In this document: piece after piece, positions 1-9,839 of the stretch
Position numbering within the stretch: position 1 is the first letter of the stretch
Layout: every line of letters starts with the position of its first letter
Origin: JBECKR01 sp040235415
GTDB lineage: Bacteria > Acidobacteriota > Polarisedimenticolia > Polarisedimenticolales > Polarisedimenticolaceae
Length of the DNA stretch: 13,019 nt
Reading direction: 5' to 3'
Assembly (NCBI GenBank): GCA_040235415.1
Contig: JBECKR010000199.1
Location: forward strand, 1-13,019
Notes under the pieces: generated by a model
What the model saw: the letters and a program-made list of their open reading frames with translations, nothing else
Database searches by the model: none
What the model was told of the DNA's origin: nothing
Translations under genes and position numbers: made by a program

Positions 1-696
1 GCGCTCGCGCTCGCGGCCGTGCTCGCGGCGCGGCTCGTCGCCGGCGGCGCGGTCGCGCCGGTATGGCTCCCACCGCTCCTGGGGTTGGCGGCGGCCGCGT
101 GCCTCGCGCTGCTGTCGACGCTTCGCAGCGGGAACGAATCGCCCGGCGGGGTCGACAACGCCGGGTCGGTCGCGATCCTGCGGGCGCTGGCACGCCACCT
201 CCCGGCGCGGGTCGGCGACGACGTCGAGCTTGTCGCGCTCGCGACGAGCGCCGAGGAGGACCACATGATCGGCGCCATGCGCTGGCTCGATCGCCACCTC
301 CCGGCGCTGCGCGACCGGGCGGTCGAGGCGCTCAACTTCGACGGGGCGGGCGCTCCGGGGCGGCCGGTCGTGATCGAGAGTTATGGCTTCGGGCGCCGCT
401 TCGCGCCGAATCTGGCGCGTGCGGCGGCGGCCGCGGCGCGGCGGCTGGCCCTCCATACGCGACGGATCTGGTTGCCGCCTGCGATCGGCATCGACGCCAT
501 CCCGTTCCATCATCGCGGCGTGCCGTGTCTGACGTTCTCGTCGGGGTCGCTGGGACGCGCGACGCTGGCGGTGCACTCCCGCCGCGACGTCGCCGACCAC
601 CTCGACCCCCGCGCGCTCGAGGAGGTCGCGCGCCTTGCCGCCGAGGTCGCCGCCGACCGGGGACGTTTCCCGAACCCGGGTTTCGGGGACGGCTAG
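1..696 (+). CDS. M28-family metallopeptidase, membrane-anchored (5' end missing)
   Basis: The frame is open to the left window edge, so the start lies outside; 231 residues remain, counted here from the edge. Hydrophobic stretches at about 1-14 and 18-38 look like membrane helices. They are followed by M28 landmarks: SPGGVDN with metal ligand Asp52, the catalytic and metal Glu pair 85-86 in SAEED, Asp114 in NFDG, Asp165-Pro-Phe, and His192 in AVHSRRD. M28 enzymes are two-zinc aminopeptidase or carboxypeptidase-like hydrolases. The first ligand, a His, normally precedes the Asp by only 10-20 residues. Here that place is taken by the hydrophobic segment, so the His should lie upstream with membrane helices inserted between the two ligands (inference). 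The last 11 residues (221-231) and the TAG stop are encoded by the palindromic repeat that begins at 659. Substrate cannot be told. Confidence 0.85.
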   Translation, partial: ALALAAVLAARLVAGGAVAPVWLPPLLGLAAAACLALLSTLRSGNESPGGVDNAGSVAILRALARHLPARVGDDVELVALATSAEEDHMIGAMRWLDRHLPALRDRAVEALNFDGAGAPGRPVVIESYGFGRRFAPNLARAAAAAARRLALHTRRIWLPPAIGIDAIPFHHRGVPCLTFSSGSLGRATLAVHSRRDVADHLDPRALEEVARLAAEVAADRGRFPNPGFGDG

Positions 697-752
697 CGAC
701 GCTCGGGCGTCTCGATAGGTGTCCCCAAAACACCGCTTTGGGAAACGTCCCC
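659..752. repeat. GGGGAC palindromic repeat, locus 1 (paired half-units)
   Basis: Two half-units face each other. The left starts GGGGACGTTTCCC at 659-671 and the right ends GGGAAACGTCCCC at 740-752. Inner GGGGAC (685-690) and GTCCCC (721-726) flank a 30-nt centre that holds its own hairpin (GACGC 698-702, loop TCGG, GCGTC 707-711). The left half overlaps the 3' end of the M28 gene and supplies its TAG stop at 694-696. The left half-unit differs from that of locus 2 at one base in 38. Confidence 0.9.
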
Positions 753-768
753 CGGATCCCGGATCCGG
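752..768. repeat. 17-bp perfect palindrome (8-bp arms)
   Basis: CCGGATCC, one base, GGATCCGG. Its first base is the last base of repeat locus 1. It could be an operator arm, a repeat remnant, or chance in GC-rich DNA. It lies about 160 bases before the small exported-protein gene. Confidence 0.3.
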
Positions 769-783
769 ATCGTTCGGCGGTTT

Positions 784-800
784 CGTCGAGGTCCTCGACG
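784..800. repeat. 17-bp perfect palindrome (8-bp arms)
   Basis: CGTCGAGG, one base, CCTCGACG. Its centre is 32 bp from the centre of the previous palindrome, about three helical turns. It lies in the 753-929 leader of the operon at 930, in which I found no convincing -35/-10 pair. Possible operator; function unknown. Confidence 0.3.
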
Positions 801-918
801 AGACTTGCCGCGCCGCGGTCCGCCGGCGCCTCGATCGCGAGTCCGGCTCACGGCATACCGGTTGCTCCGCCTCGATGGCATCGGTCGAACGCGATCGCAC
901 GGCCCTCGTGCCATCGCC

Positions 919-925
919 GGAGGTG
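919..925 (+). promoter_or_regulatory. Ribosome binding site for the gene at 930
   Basis: GGAGGTG with the core GGAGG at 919-923, six bases before the ATG at 930. It fixes the start of the small exported protein and argues against longer open frames that run through this region. Confidence 0.75.
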
Positions 926-929
926 CACC

Positions 930-1328
930 ATGGACCATCATCTCGATCGACTCGGCGGGATTGCCCCCTGGCTTCTGGCGCGCGCCGTGGCGCTCGTCGC
1001 CGCGGCGGCGCTCGCGCTCGCGGGCGCAACCGGCCCCCACGGCGTCGCGGCGCCCGCGAACGCGCCGCAGGCGCGATCTGCCCCCACCGCGGCCGGCGCC
1101 GCCGTCGCCCTGGACGTCGAGGGTGGCGGGCTGCGCCCGCCGACCGCCGAGGAGTCACGCCGGCTGCGCGAGACGATGCGGCGGATGTTCCCGGCGGCGA
1201 CGCCCGCACGGGCGCCCGTGAGACACGCCGACGGGAGCGTCTCTGTGGTGCTCGACACGAGCTACGCGACGTTCGACGCCGCGGTGCGTACGACGCCCGC
1301 GCGCGGCGCGGACGGCGGGACGAGGTGA
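930..1328 (+). CDS. Small exported protein of unknown function
   Basis: 132 residues, with the start set by the strong GGAGG site at 919. The N-terminus (about 14-35) is a hydrophobic Ala/Leu/Val stretch typical of a signal peptide or anchor, followed by a low-complexity Ala/Pro linker. The mature part has a recognisable pattern: LRPPTAEESRRLRETM (a short helix), then HADGSVSVVLDTSYATFDAAV (two predicted strands, about residues 98-118). I associate similar 'LRPLT.EE ... DGS' modules with small secreted proteins in several phyla, but cannot name a family. The stop lies four bases before the metalloprotease start, and that gene's ribosome site overlaps this stop, so the two are almost certainly co-transcribed and translationally coupled. 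It may act as a chaperone, propeptide-like partner or inhibitor of that protease, which is inference from context only. Confidence 0.75.
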   Translation: MDHHLDRLGGIAPWLLARAVALVAAAALALAGATGPHGVAAPANAPQARSAPTAAGAAVALDVEGGGLRPPTAEESRRLRETMRRMFPAATPARAPVRHADGSVSVVLDTSYATFDAAVRTTPARGADGGTR

Positions 1329-1332
1329 CGTC

Positions 1333-2985
1333 ATGACGACCGGACGCACGGTCCTCGCGCTGCTCGTTCTCCTCGTCGTCCTGCCCGCCCCCGCGCTCGG
1401 GGAGGTCCCGATCGTCGTCAACAACGTGGACCCGCCCGGTTCCGGGTTCAACGACCCGACCCCCGTCGCCCCGGTCGGGGGCAACCCCGGTGTGACGCTC
1501 GGCGAGCAGCGCCTGCTCGTGTTCGCGCGCGCCGCCGCGCTCTGGGGCGCGGAGCTCACCGGACCGGTCGAGATCGTCGTCCAAGCGACGTTCACGCCGC
1601 TCGCCTGCGACGCCACGACCGCGGTCCTCGGCGCGTCGAGCGCGATCCAGATCTTCTCCGACTTCCCCGGCGCGCCGTACGCCGACACGTGGTACGCCGT
1701 GGCGCTCGCCAACAAGCTCGCCGGCTACGACCTGACACCCGGCCCGCCCGACCCCGGCTTCCTGGCGGCGCCGCACAACGACGACCTCTACGTCCTCCTC
1801 AACGGCGCGATCGACGGCAACGAAGCCTGTCTCGCGGGTACGAACTGGTACTACGGCTTCGACCACGCCGCCGGGCGCGACATGGATCTCCTGAACGTCG
1901 TGATGCACGAGATCGCGCACGGCCTCGGGTTCGCGAACTACGTCGACGACGCCACCGGCAGCTCGCCGCACGGCAAGCCGGACGTCTACACCCGGTTCAC
2001 GCTCGACATGACGACCGGCCTGCACTGGAGCGACATGCTCGCGAGCGAGCGCGGAGTCTCGGCCACGAACACCGGCAACGTCGTGTGGGACGGTCCCGAG
2101 GTCACCGCGCGCCTCGGCGAGTTCCTCGGGCCGCGGCCGGTGCTGCTCGTGATCGCGCCGGAGACGATCGCCGGGGACTACGAGGTCCAGACCGCGAGCT
2201 TCGGCCCGGCGCTCACGCTCGAGGGCGTGTCGGGCGACGTCGTCGAGGTCGAAGACGGCACGGGCGTCGCGACCGACGCGTGCGAGCCGATCGCGGGCGA
2301 CCTCACCGGCGGCATCGCGCTCGTCGATCGCGGGACGTGCACCTTCACGACGAAGGTCCTGCACGCCCAGGACGCCGGTGCGGTCGGAGTGCTCGTCGTC
2401 AACAACCTCGAGACCGGACTCGCACCCATGGGCGGGGCCGATCCCGCGGTCGCGATCCCGTCGGTCGGGATCTCGATGGCGGACGGCGAGCGCATCCGGT
2501 CGGAGCTGCCCGGTGTCGCTGCGCGGCTCGCGCTCGATCCCGCGCGGCTCGCCGGCGCGCACGACGCCGGCTACATCCGGCTGTACGCTCCCGACCCGGT
2601 CGAGCCCGGCTCGTCGATCTCGCACTGGGACACGGTCGCGATGCCGAACCTCCTGATGGAGCCGTTCATCAACGACGACCTGCGCGCCTCCGACGGAGTG
2701 GACCTGACGCGCTACCAGCTGCTCGACGTCGGCTGGGACGCCTGCCTGTCGTCGGACACGTCGCCGACCGTCGTCATCGACGGCTGCGACAGCGGGGTCG
2801 CGAACGTGACGTTCGACAACGGCTGCACGCTCGCGGACACGATCCTCGAATGCGCGGACAACGCGGCGACCCACGAGCTGTTCGTGGCGTGCGTGTCGCA
2901 CGTCGTCCACGATCTCGTCGACGCCGGATTCTTCGAGGTGCCCGACAAGAACGCGATCGTGAAGTGCGCCTGCACCGCGGACTGA
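1333..2985 (+). CDS. Secreted HExxH zinc metalloprotease with inserted PA domain and Cys-rich C-terminus
   Basis: 550 residues; ATG preceded by GAGGTGA (1322-1328) overlapping the upstream stop. Residues 1-23 are a clear signal peptide ending at ALG. The zinc motif is HEIAHGLGF at 192-200, with His192, Glu193 and His196. A protease-associated (PA) domain follows at about 303-400, with Cys317/Cys336 around VDRGTC and the IPSVGIS strand. The catalytic fold seems to resume after it at SISHWD (His431) and PNLLMEP (Met442). The order HExxHxLGF, long insert, His, then Met resembles leishmanolysin-type metzincins, so His431 may be the third zinc ligand and Met442 the Met-turn (inference). The C-terminal module (about 475-550; Cys485, 498, 507, 520, 545, 547) resembles a Cys-rich tail seen on other secreted proteins of soil bacteria, possibly a sorting or attachment tag. 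Expected outside the cytoplasm. Confidence 0.85.
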   Translation: MTTGRTVLALLVLLVVLPAPALGEVPIVVNNVDPPGSGFNDPTPVAPVGGNPGVTLGEQRLLVFARAAALWGAELTGPVEIVVQATFTPLACDATTAVLGASSAIQIFSDFPGAPYADTWYAVALANKLAGYDLTPGPPDPGFLAAPHNDDLYVLLNGAIDGNEACLAGTNWYYGFDHAAGRDMDLLNVVMHEIAHGLGFANYVDDATGSSPHGKPDVYTRFTLDMTTGLHWSDMLASERGVSATNTGNVVWDGPEVTARLGEFLGPRPVLLVIAPETIAGDYEVQTASFGPALTLEGVSGDVVEVEDGTGVATDACEPIAGDLTGGIALVDRGTCTFTTKVLHAQDAGAVGVLVVNNLETGLAPMGGADPAVAIPSVGISMADGERIRSELPGVAARLALDPARLAGAHDAGYIRLYAPDPVEPGSSISHWDTVAMPNLLMEPFINDDLRASDGVDLTRYQLLDVGWDACLSSDTSPTVVIDGCDSGVANVTFDNGCTLADTILECADNAATHELFVACVSHVVHDLVDAGFFEVPDKNAIVKCACTAD

Positions 2986-2990
2986 CCGCT

Positions 2991-3084
2991 GGGGACGTTT
3001 CCCGAACCCGGGTTTCGGGGACAGCTAGTCGGAAACCGTACTCTCCGTAGCTGTCCCCGAAAGGGGCTTTCGGGAAACGTCCCC
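2991..3084. repeat. GGGGAC palindromic repeat, locus 2, between convergent genes
   Basis: Paired half-units: GGGGACGTTTCCC at 2991-3003 and GGGAAACGTCCCC at 3072-3084, with inner GGGGAC at 3017-3022 and GTCCCC at 3053-3058. The centre is 30 nt, as in locus 1, with AGCTA and TAGCT at its ends. It starts six bases after the metalloprotease stop and contains the stop of the M14 gene on the other strand (3025-3027). It may act as a bidirectional 3'-end structure, but has no T-tract. Confidence 0.9.
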
Positions 3085-4935
3085 GTAGGGGACGCGGGCG
3101 ATCGGGTACAGGCGGTAGGTCGCGTCGAAGTACGGAGAGCGGCGATAGAACCAGTCGAGCCGCGCCTTCGGGTCGGCCGCGAACTTCGGGTCGGAGGCGA
3201 GCTTCTCGCGGAACTCGCGCGTGAGCGCCGGGTCGGCCTCGAGCATGCGGCGGGCCAGCGGCTCTATGACGTAGCTCTCCGCGTACTCGGTGCGGTCCAG
3301 GATCTCCAGGAAGTACCCCCACTGGAAGAACGAGTCCGGCGAGCGCGGCTCGAGCAACAGCACCGCGAGATCGCCGAGCGGCTGGTCGGTGCCGACGCGG
3401 TACGACCCGGCAGGGTACGTCACCGTCCGCCGCTCGGTCACGATCTTGCCGGGATCGACCCGCATGCGGCCCTCGTAGATCGCGGAGCGCTCGTCGAACG
3501 ACGCGCCGCCGCCCGCCGGCGCCGCGTCCGGCACGCGGTACGTCTCGACCTCGAGCGTCGCCGGGGCGTCGAGCCGCTCGACCGCGATGCCGTGCAGCCG
3601 GAGCTTGTCGACGATCGGCGTCCACGCCGCCGGCACGACGTACGCCTCGGGCCGGTCCACGACCGTGACCGGAACGTCGGCATGGACCACGGTGACGTCC
3701 GCCTCGTACGGCTCTCCGGTCCAGCGTACGACCGCGCCGCCGGTCACGGGCGACTCGAGCGTGCCGGGCCGGATCCCGAGATACCGCAGCTTCGTCTGCC
3801 GCGCGCCCTCTCCCGATCCCCACTCGAGCACGACCGGGTCCGGCCGCAGCGCGCGGTCCTTCGCCGCCGCCCGGCGCAACGCGGCCGCGTCGCGACCGAC
3901 GCGGTCGAGCACGGCGTCGAGGAACACGTAGGTTCCCAGCACGCGGCGGTCGTACGGCTTGAGCGAGTGGTTCTCGACCAGGATCGTCGGGAGATGCCGG
4001 ACCGCGCCGTAGACGTTGGAGAATCGCGGCGAGCCGATCCACTCCGCGAGCCCCTCCGACGCGTCCCGTCCGTTTTGGAACCACACGAACGGCCCCGGCA
4101 CGTGCCCCATCGCGACGAGCCGCGCGTCGACCGCGGGCCGCAGCAGACCGTCGATGTAGCCGGCGATGCTCGGCGAGCCGCCGGTCCCCGGCGTCGCGCC
4201 CCAAGTGACGTCGTACTGGTAGTCGCCGCCGTCCGTGACGTGCAGGTCGAGGTACAGGTCCGGGCTCCAGGTCGTGATCACGCCGACGATCGCGCGGACC
4301 CCTTCGGTCTCGAGCTTCGTGTAGTCCCGGTTCAGGTTGAGATTGCGGGCGTTGGTGCGCCAGCCCATCTCGACCGGTCCGCGCTGGTTGATGCGGTTGA
4401 AGCGCGAGAAGCGCTCGTGGCCGTCGACGTTCAGGATCGGGACGAACAGCACGTTGGCGCGGTCGAGGAGCCCCCTGCGCGTGCCGAGCACGGTCATGTC
4501 GCGCAGCAGCATCATGCCGGCGTCCTTGCCGTCGATCTCGCCGGAGTGGATGCCCGCCTGGATCAGGACGAGCGGCTTGCCGGAGGCGCGCAGGCCCTCC
4601 GGCGTGCGCGGGGTGGCGCGGGTCGCGAGCACCATCACGATGTCGCGACCCTCGGCGCTGCGCCCGATCGCCGACATCGAGAGCTCGGGCGCGGCGTCGA
4701 CGAGCCGGCGAAGCCACGACACCGTCTCGGCGTAGCGCGGCGTGGCGGTCAGTCCCGACCGCTCGCAGGGCGTCGCCCAGGGATGGTCCGGCGCGAGCGC
4801 GAGCGCGCGGCTCTTGCCGTTCCACGGCGCGAGCGGCGGCAGGAGGTCGTCCGCGACCGGCGGCCCGGCGTGGACCAGCGTGAAGGACACTCCGACGAGG
4901 AAGGCGACGGCGATCAGGGTTCGCATGGACGGCAT
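3025..4935 (-). CDS. Secreted M14-family zinc carboxypeptidase-like protein
   Basis: 636 residues from the ATG at 4935; an in-frame ATG at 4926 (Met4) is equally possible and neither has a clear ribosome site. Residues 4-23 form a signal peptide. M14 hallmarks are all present: zinc ligands His130 and Glu133 in HSGEIDG, NVDGHERF (169-176), substrate-binding Arg197/Arg203 in NARNLNLNRD, third zinc ligand His232 in DLHVTDG, and the catalytic Glu321 in VENHS. It should hydrolyse peptides or peptide-like amides outside the cytoplasm; the exact substrate is not visible. The region after about 335 is a family-specific extension with beta-rich segments and a YRLYPIARVP end. The final 19 residues (618-636, starting GDVSRKPLSGTA) are encoded by repeat locus 2, so the natural end was probably near residue 617. 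A TACAAT hexamer at 4939-4934 might serve a nearly leaderless transcript. Confidence 0.9.
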   Translation of the reverse strand: MPSMRTLIAVAFLVGVSFTLVHAGPPVADDLLPPLAPWNGKSRALALAPDHPWATPCERSGLTATPRYAETVSWLRRLVDAAPELSMSAIGRSAEGRDIVMVLATRATPRTPEGLRASGKPLVLIQAGIHSGEIDGKDAGMMLLRDMTVLGTRRGLLDRANVLFVPILNVDGHERFSRFNRINQRGPVEMGWRTNARNLNLNRDYTKLETEGVRAIVGVITTWSPDLYLDLHVTDGGDYQYDVTWGATPGTGGSPSIAGYIDGLLRPAVDARLVAMGHVPGPFVWFQNGRDASEGLAEWIGSPRFSNVYGAVRHLPTILVENHSLKPYDRRVLGTYVFLDAVLDRVGRDAAALRRAAAKDRALRPDPVVLEWGSGEGARQTKLRYLGIRPGTLESPVTGGAVVRWTGEPYEADVTVVHADVPVTVVDRPEAYVVPAAWTPIVDKLRLHGIAVERLDAPATLEVETYRVPDAAPAGGGASFDERSAIYEGRMRVDPGKIVTERRTVTYPAGSYRVGTDQPLGDLAVLLLEPRSPDSFFQWGYFLEILDRTEYAESYVIEPLARRMLEADPALTREFREKLASDPKFAADPKARLDWFYRRSPYFDATYRLYPIARVPYGDVSRKPLSGTATESTVSD

Positions 4936-4945
4936 TGTAAGAGCC

Positions 4946-5035
4946 GGGGACGTTTTCCGAACCGCCGCTTCGGGGACAGGTTCGAATCGGCGGTTTTGGG
5001 GACTGTCCCCAAAGTGGGGTTTCGGAAAACGTCCC

Positions 5036-5036
<1 letters not shown>
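4946..5036. repeat. GGGGAC palindromic repeat, locus 3 (tripartite)
   Basis: Outer arms are GGGGACGTTTTCC (from 4946) and GGAAAACGTCCCC (to 5036); both carry four T/A where most other copies have three. It contains three GGGGAC boxes on the + strand (4946, 4972, 4998), the last forming GGGGACTGTCCCC (4998-5010). It lies between the kinase stop and the M14 start. The kinase TAG stop (5038-5036) shares its last base with the repeat edge. Confidence 0.9.
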
Positions 5037-8686
<3,650 letters not shown>

Positions 8687-8698
8687 GGTGTGCGCGCG

Positions 8699-8704
8699 AT
8701 TCTA
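8699..8704 (-). promoter_or_regulatory. Possible -10 element (TAGAAT) before the kinase
   Basis: TAGAAT matches the sigma-70 -10 consensus at five of six positions in otherwise very GC-rich DNA. Transcription would begin only a few bases before the ATG at 8686, giving a nearly leaderless mRNA. GGAAAC from repeat locus 4 lies 17 bp upstream but does not resemble a sigma-70 -35 box. Speculative. Confidence 0.25.
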
Positions 8705-8715
8705 CTCCTTCCTCC

Positions 8716-8809
8716 GGGGACGTTTCCCCCGACGCGGTTTTGGGGACGGGTTCCGATCGGCCGATTCGGGGACAGCTGTCCCCAAATCGGGGGTTTGGGA
8801 AACGTCCCC
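8716..8809. repeat. GGGGAC palindromic repeat, locus 4 (tripartite)
   Basis: Outer arms are GGGGACGTTTCCC (from 8716) and GGGAAACGTCCCC (8797-8809). GGGGAC boxes lie at 8716, 8742 and 8768, and the centre is the perfect palindrome GGGGACAGCTGTCCCC (8768-8783). It shares the layout of locus 3, including a related GGTTC-GATCGGC spacer. It fills most of the gap between the sigma factor stop and the kinase start, so any co-transcript must read through it. Confidence 0.9.
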
Positions 8810-8825
8810 AGGGGGGCCCGCTCGG

Positions 8826-9386
8826 TCAGCGTCCCTCGATCTCCGCGAGGAGCACCGCGCGCGCCTTGACCCAGTCCCGCCGCACGGTGCGATCGGTGAC
8901 GCCGAGGACCGCGGCGGCCTCCGGCTCGGACAGCCCGGCGTAGAACCGCAGCTCGACGACCCGGCCGAGGCGGGCGTCCAACGCCGCGAGCTTGTCGAGC
9001 GCGCGGTCGAGATCGAGGAGGTCGACCGGGCGGTCGCGGAACGCCACACGGGACTCGCGCAGCTCGACGCGCTCGTCGTTTCCGCCGCGCTTCGCGGCGC
9101 GGCGGGCGCGGACGTGATCGACGACGATCTGCCGCATGGCGCGGGCCGCGACGGCGAAGAAGTGCCCGCGGTCGTGCCAGTCGGCGTCGCCGGGGCCGAC
9201 GAGCTTCAAGTACGCCTCGTGGACGAGCGCGGTCGTGTCGAGCACGACGCCCGTCGCGCTGCCGCCGAGCTGTCGGCGCGAGATGCGGCGCAGGCGATCG
9301 TAGACGAGCTCGAACAGCCGCTCGAGCGCGGCGTCCCCGCCCTCGCGGCACGCCGCCAGAGCCCGCGTGATATCGCCCTCCGGCAT
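8826..9386 (-). CDS. ECF sigma factor of the kinase-linked type (TIGR02999/ECF43-like)
   Basis: 186 residues, typical for an ECF sigma factor. Region 2 spans about 15-95 (ERLFELVYDRLRRISRRQL, then TTALVHEAYLKL at 51-62 and HFFAVAARAMRQIVVDHVRA). Region 4 is at about 128-182, with the helix-turn-helix LSEPEAAAVLGVTDRTVRRD. No anti-sigma gene is visible; the gene directly downstream is a Ser/Thr kinase. In ordinary ECF factors the stretch before 'LVxE' is acidic (DAED-like) and contacts the polymerase; here it is DTTA, with Thr51 and Thr52. For ECF43 proteins it is established that a partner kinase phosphorylates a Thr in this region and so activates the factor. Applying that here is inference from sequence and gene order. 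The ATG at 9386 follows a G-rich stretch that could serve as a weak ribosome site. Confidence 0.9.
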   Translation of the reverse strand: MPEGDITRALAACREGGDAALERLFELVYDRLRRISRRQLGGSATGVVLDTTALVHEAYLKLVGPGDADWHDRGHFFAVAARAMRQIVVDHVRARRAAKRGGNDERVELRESRVAFRDRPVDLLDLDRALDKLAALDARLGRVVELRFYAGLSEPEAAAVLGVTDRTVRRDWVKARAVLLAEIEGR

Positions 9387-9422
9387 CGCATCCCCCCGTC
9401 GCCGAGCGGCTGGCTGCCGTCA

Positions 9423-9451
9423 GGAATACCGGCGGAACGGGCTCGAGGCAA
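9423..9451 (-). promoter_or_regulatory. Possible promoter of the sigma factor-kinase unit
   Basis: On the - strand, TTGCCT (9451-9446) and TATTCC (9428-9423) are separated by 17 bp. They match the sigma-70 boxes at four and three of six positions. Transcription would start about 30 bases before the ATG at 9386. It lies between the stop of the 82-aa gene and the sigma factor start. Weak evidence. Confidence 0.28.
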
Positions 9452-9466
9452 CCGTCTGCCGGACGA

Positions 9467-9504
9467 CTAGCCGTCCCCAAAACGGCGTTTCGGGAAACGT
9501 CCCC
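9467..9504 (-). repeat. GGGGAC palindromic repeat, locus 5 (solo half-unit)
   Basis: One half-unit on the - strand, from GGGGACGTTTCCC (9504-9492) to GGGGACGGCTAG (9478-9467). No matching second half is present in the adjacent 80 bases. It encodes the last 11 residues and the TAG stop of the 82-aa gene. Its GGGGACGGCTAG end matches the left half of locus 1. Confidence 0.88.
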
Positions 9505-9715
9505 GCGGGCGGCGGCGGGCGGGGAGGATCTCCACGGTGCGGATCTGGCGGTGCCACCACACGCCGCTCGCCGAGGCGAGCTCCTCGAAGAAATCGGCGG
9601 CACGACGCGTCGCGTCCTTCGCGTCGGCGGCCTCGAGACGTACGACGTGATCGAACGTCCGCAGCTCGCCGTGCACGCGCTCGTCGTAGGTGATCCGGAC
9701 CGAGAACCGCGCCAA
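9467..9715 (-). CDS. Small conserved-looking protein of unknown function, repeat-encoded C-terminus
   Basis: 82 residues, starting at a TTG supported by a GGGAG ribosome site seven bases upstream; no in-frame ATG lies close by. The pattern suggests two strands (RFSVRITYDE and DHVVRLEAAD), a helix (KDATRRAADFFEELASA, about 33-49) and a final strand (RQIRTVEILPA), a small alpha/beta fold with no signal peptide or membrane segment. No catalytic motif is visible and I do not recognise the family. Residues 72-82 (GRFPKRRFGDG) and the stop come from repeat locus 5, so the ancestral protein probably ended near 71. It lies between the WG-repeat gene and the sigma factor, on the same strand as both, but with its own gap on each side. 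TACATT at 9768-9763 could be part of a promoter; no good -35 accompanies it. Confidence 0.65.
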   Translation of the reverse strand: MARFSVRITYDERVHGELRTFDHVVRLEAADAKDATRRAADFFEELASASGVWWHRQIRTVEILPARRRPRGRFPKRRFGDG

Positions 9716-9722
9716 GGAAGGA

Positions 9723-9727
9723 CTCCC
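9723..9727 (-). promoter_or_regulatory. Ribosome binding site deciding a TTG start
   Basis: GGGAG on the - strand, seven bases before the TTG at 9715. It is the main reason for choosing this non-ATG start for the 82-aa protein. Confidence 0.5.
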
Positions 9728-9839
9728 GACCCCCGGGGAATGGACGAAGGCCGCGCGAAGGGAATGTAGGTCTCCCGCGCGCCCGCGCCAGGACCGGATC
9801 GGTCTCTTGCGAAATCGTCATCGCCAGACGCGGAGCCGT

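Noticed and set aside
659..752. Insertion-sequence end or MITE with target duplication
   Set aside because: I found no direct target-site duplication flanking any locus and no transposase; REP-like half-units explain the structure better.
63..929. Upstream extension of the small exported protein to position 63
   Set aside because: It would overlap the M28 gene out of frame and translate GC-rich shadow sequence. The GGAGG site at 919 and the signal peptide right after 930 fix the start there.
1689..3050. A 453-codon open frame on the + strand inside the metalloprotease gene
   Set aside because: It is an Arg-rich shadow with no motif; the chosen frame has a signal peptide, HExxH and PA domain.
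2991..3084. Classical intrinsic terminator
   Set aside because: Strong hairpins are present but no run of T follows on either strand, so I call it a repeat and leave terminator function as a hypothesis.
2774..4825. A 683-codon open frame on the - strand overlapping the M14 gene
   Set aside because: It is an alternative-frame shadow: Arg/Ala-rich, without the M14 motifs, and it runs across the convergent intergenic repeat into the neighbouring gene.
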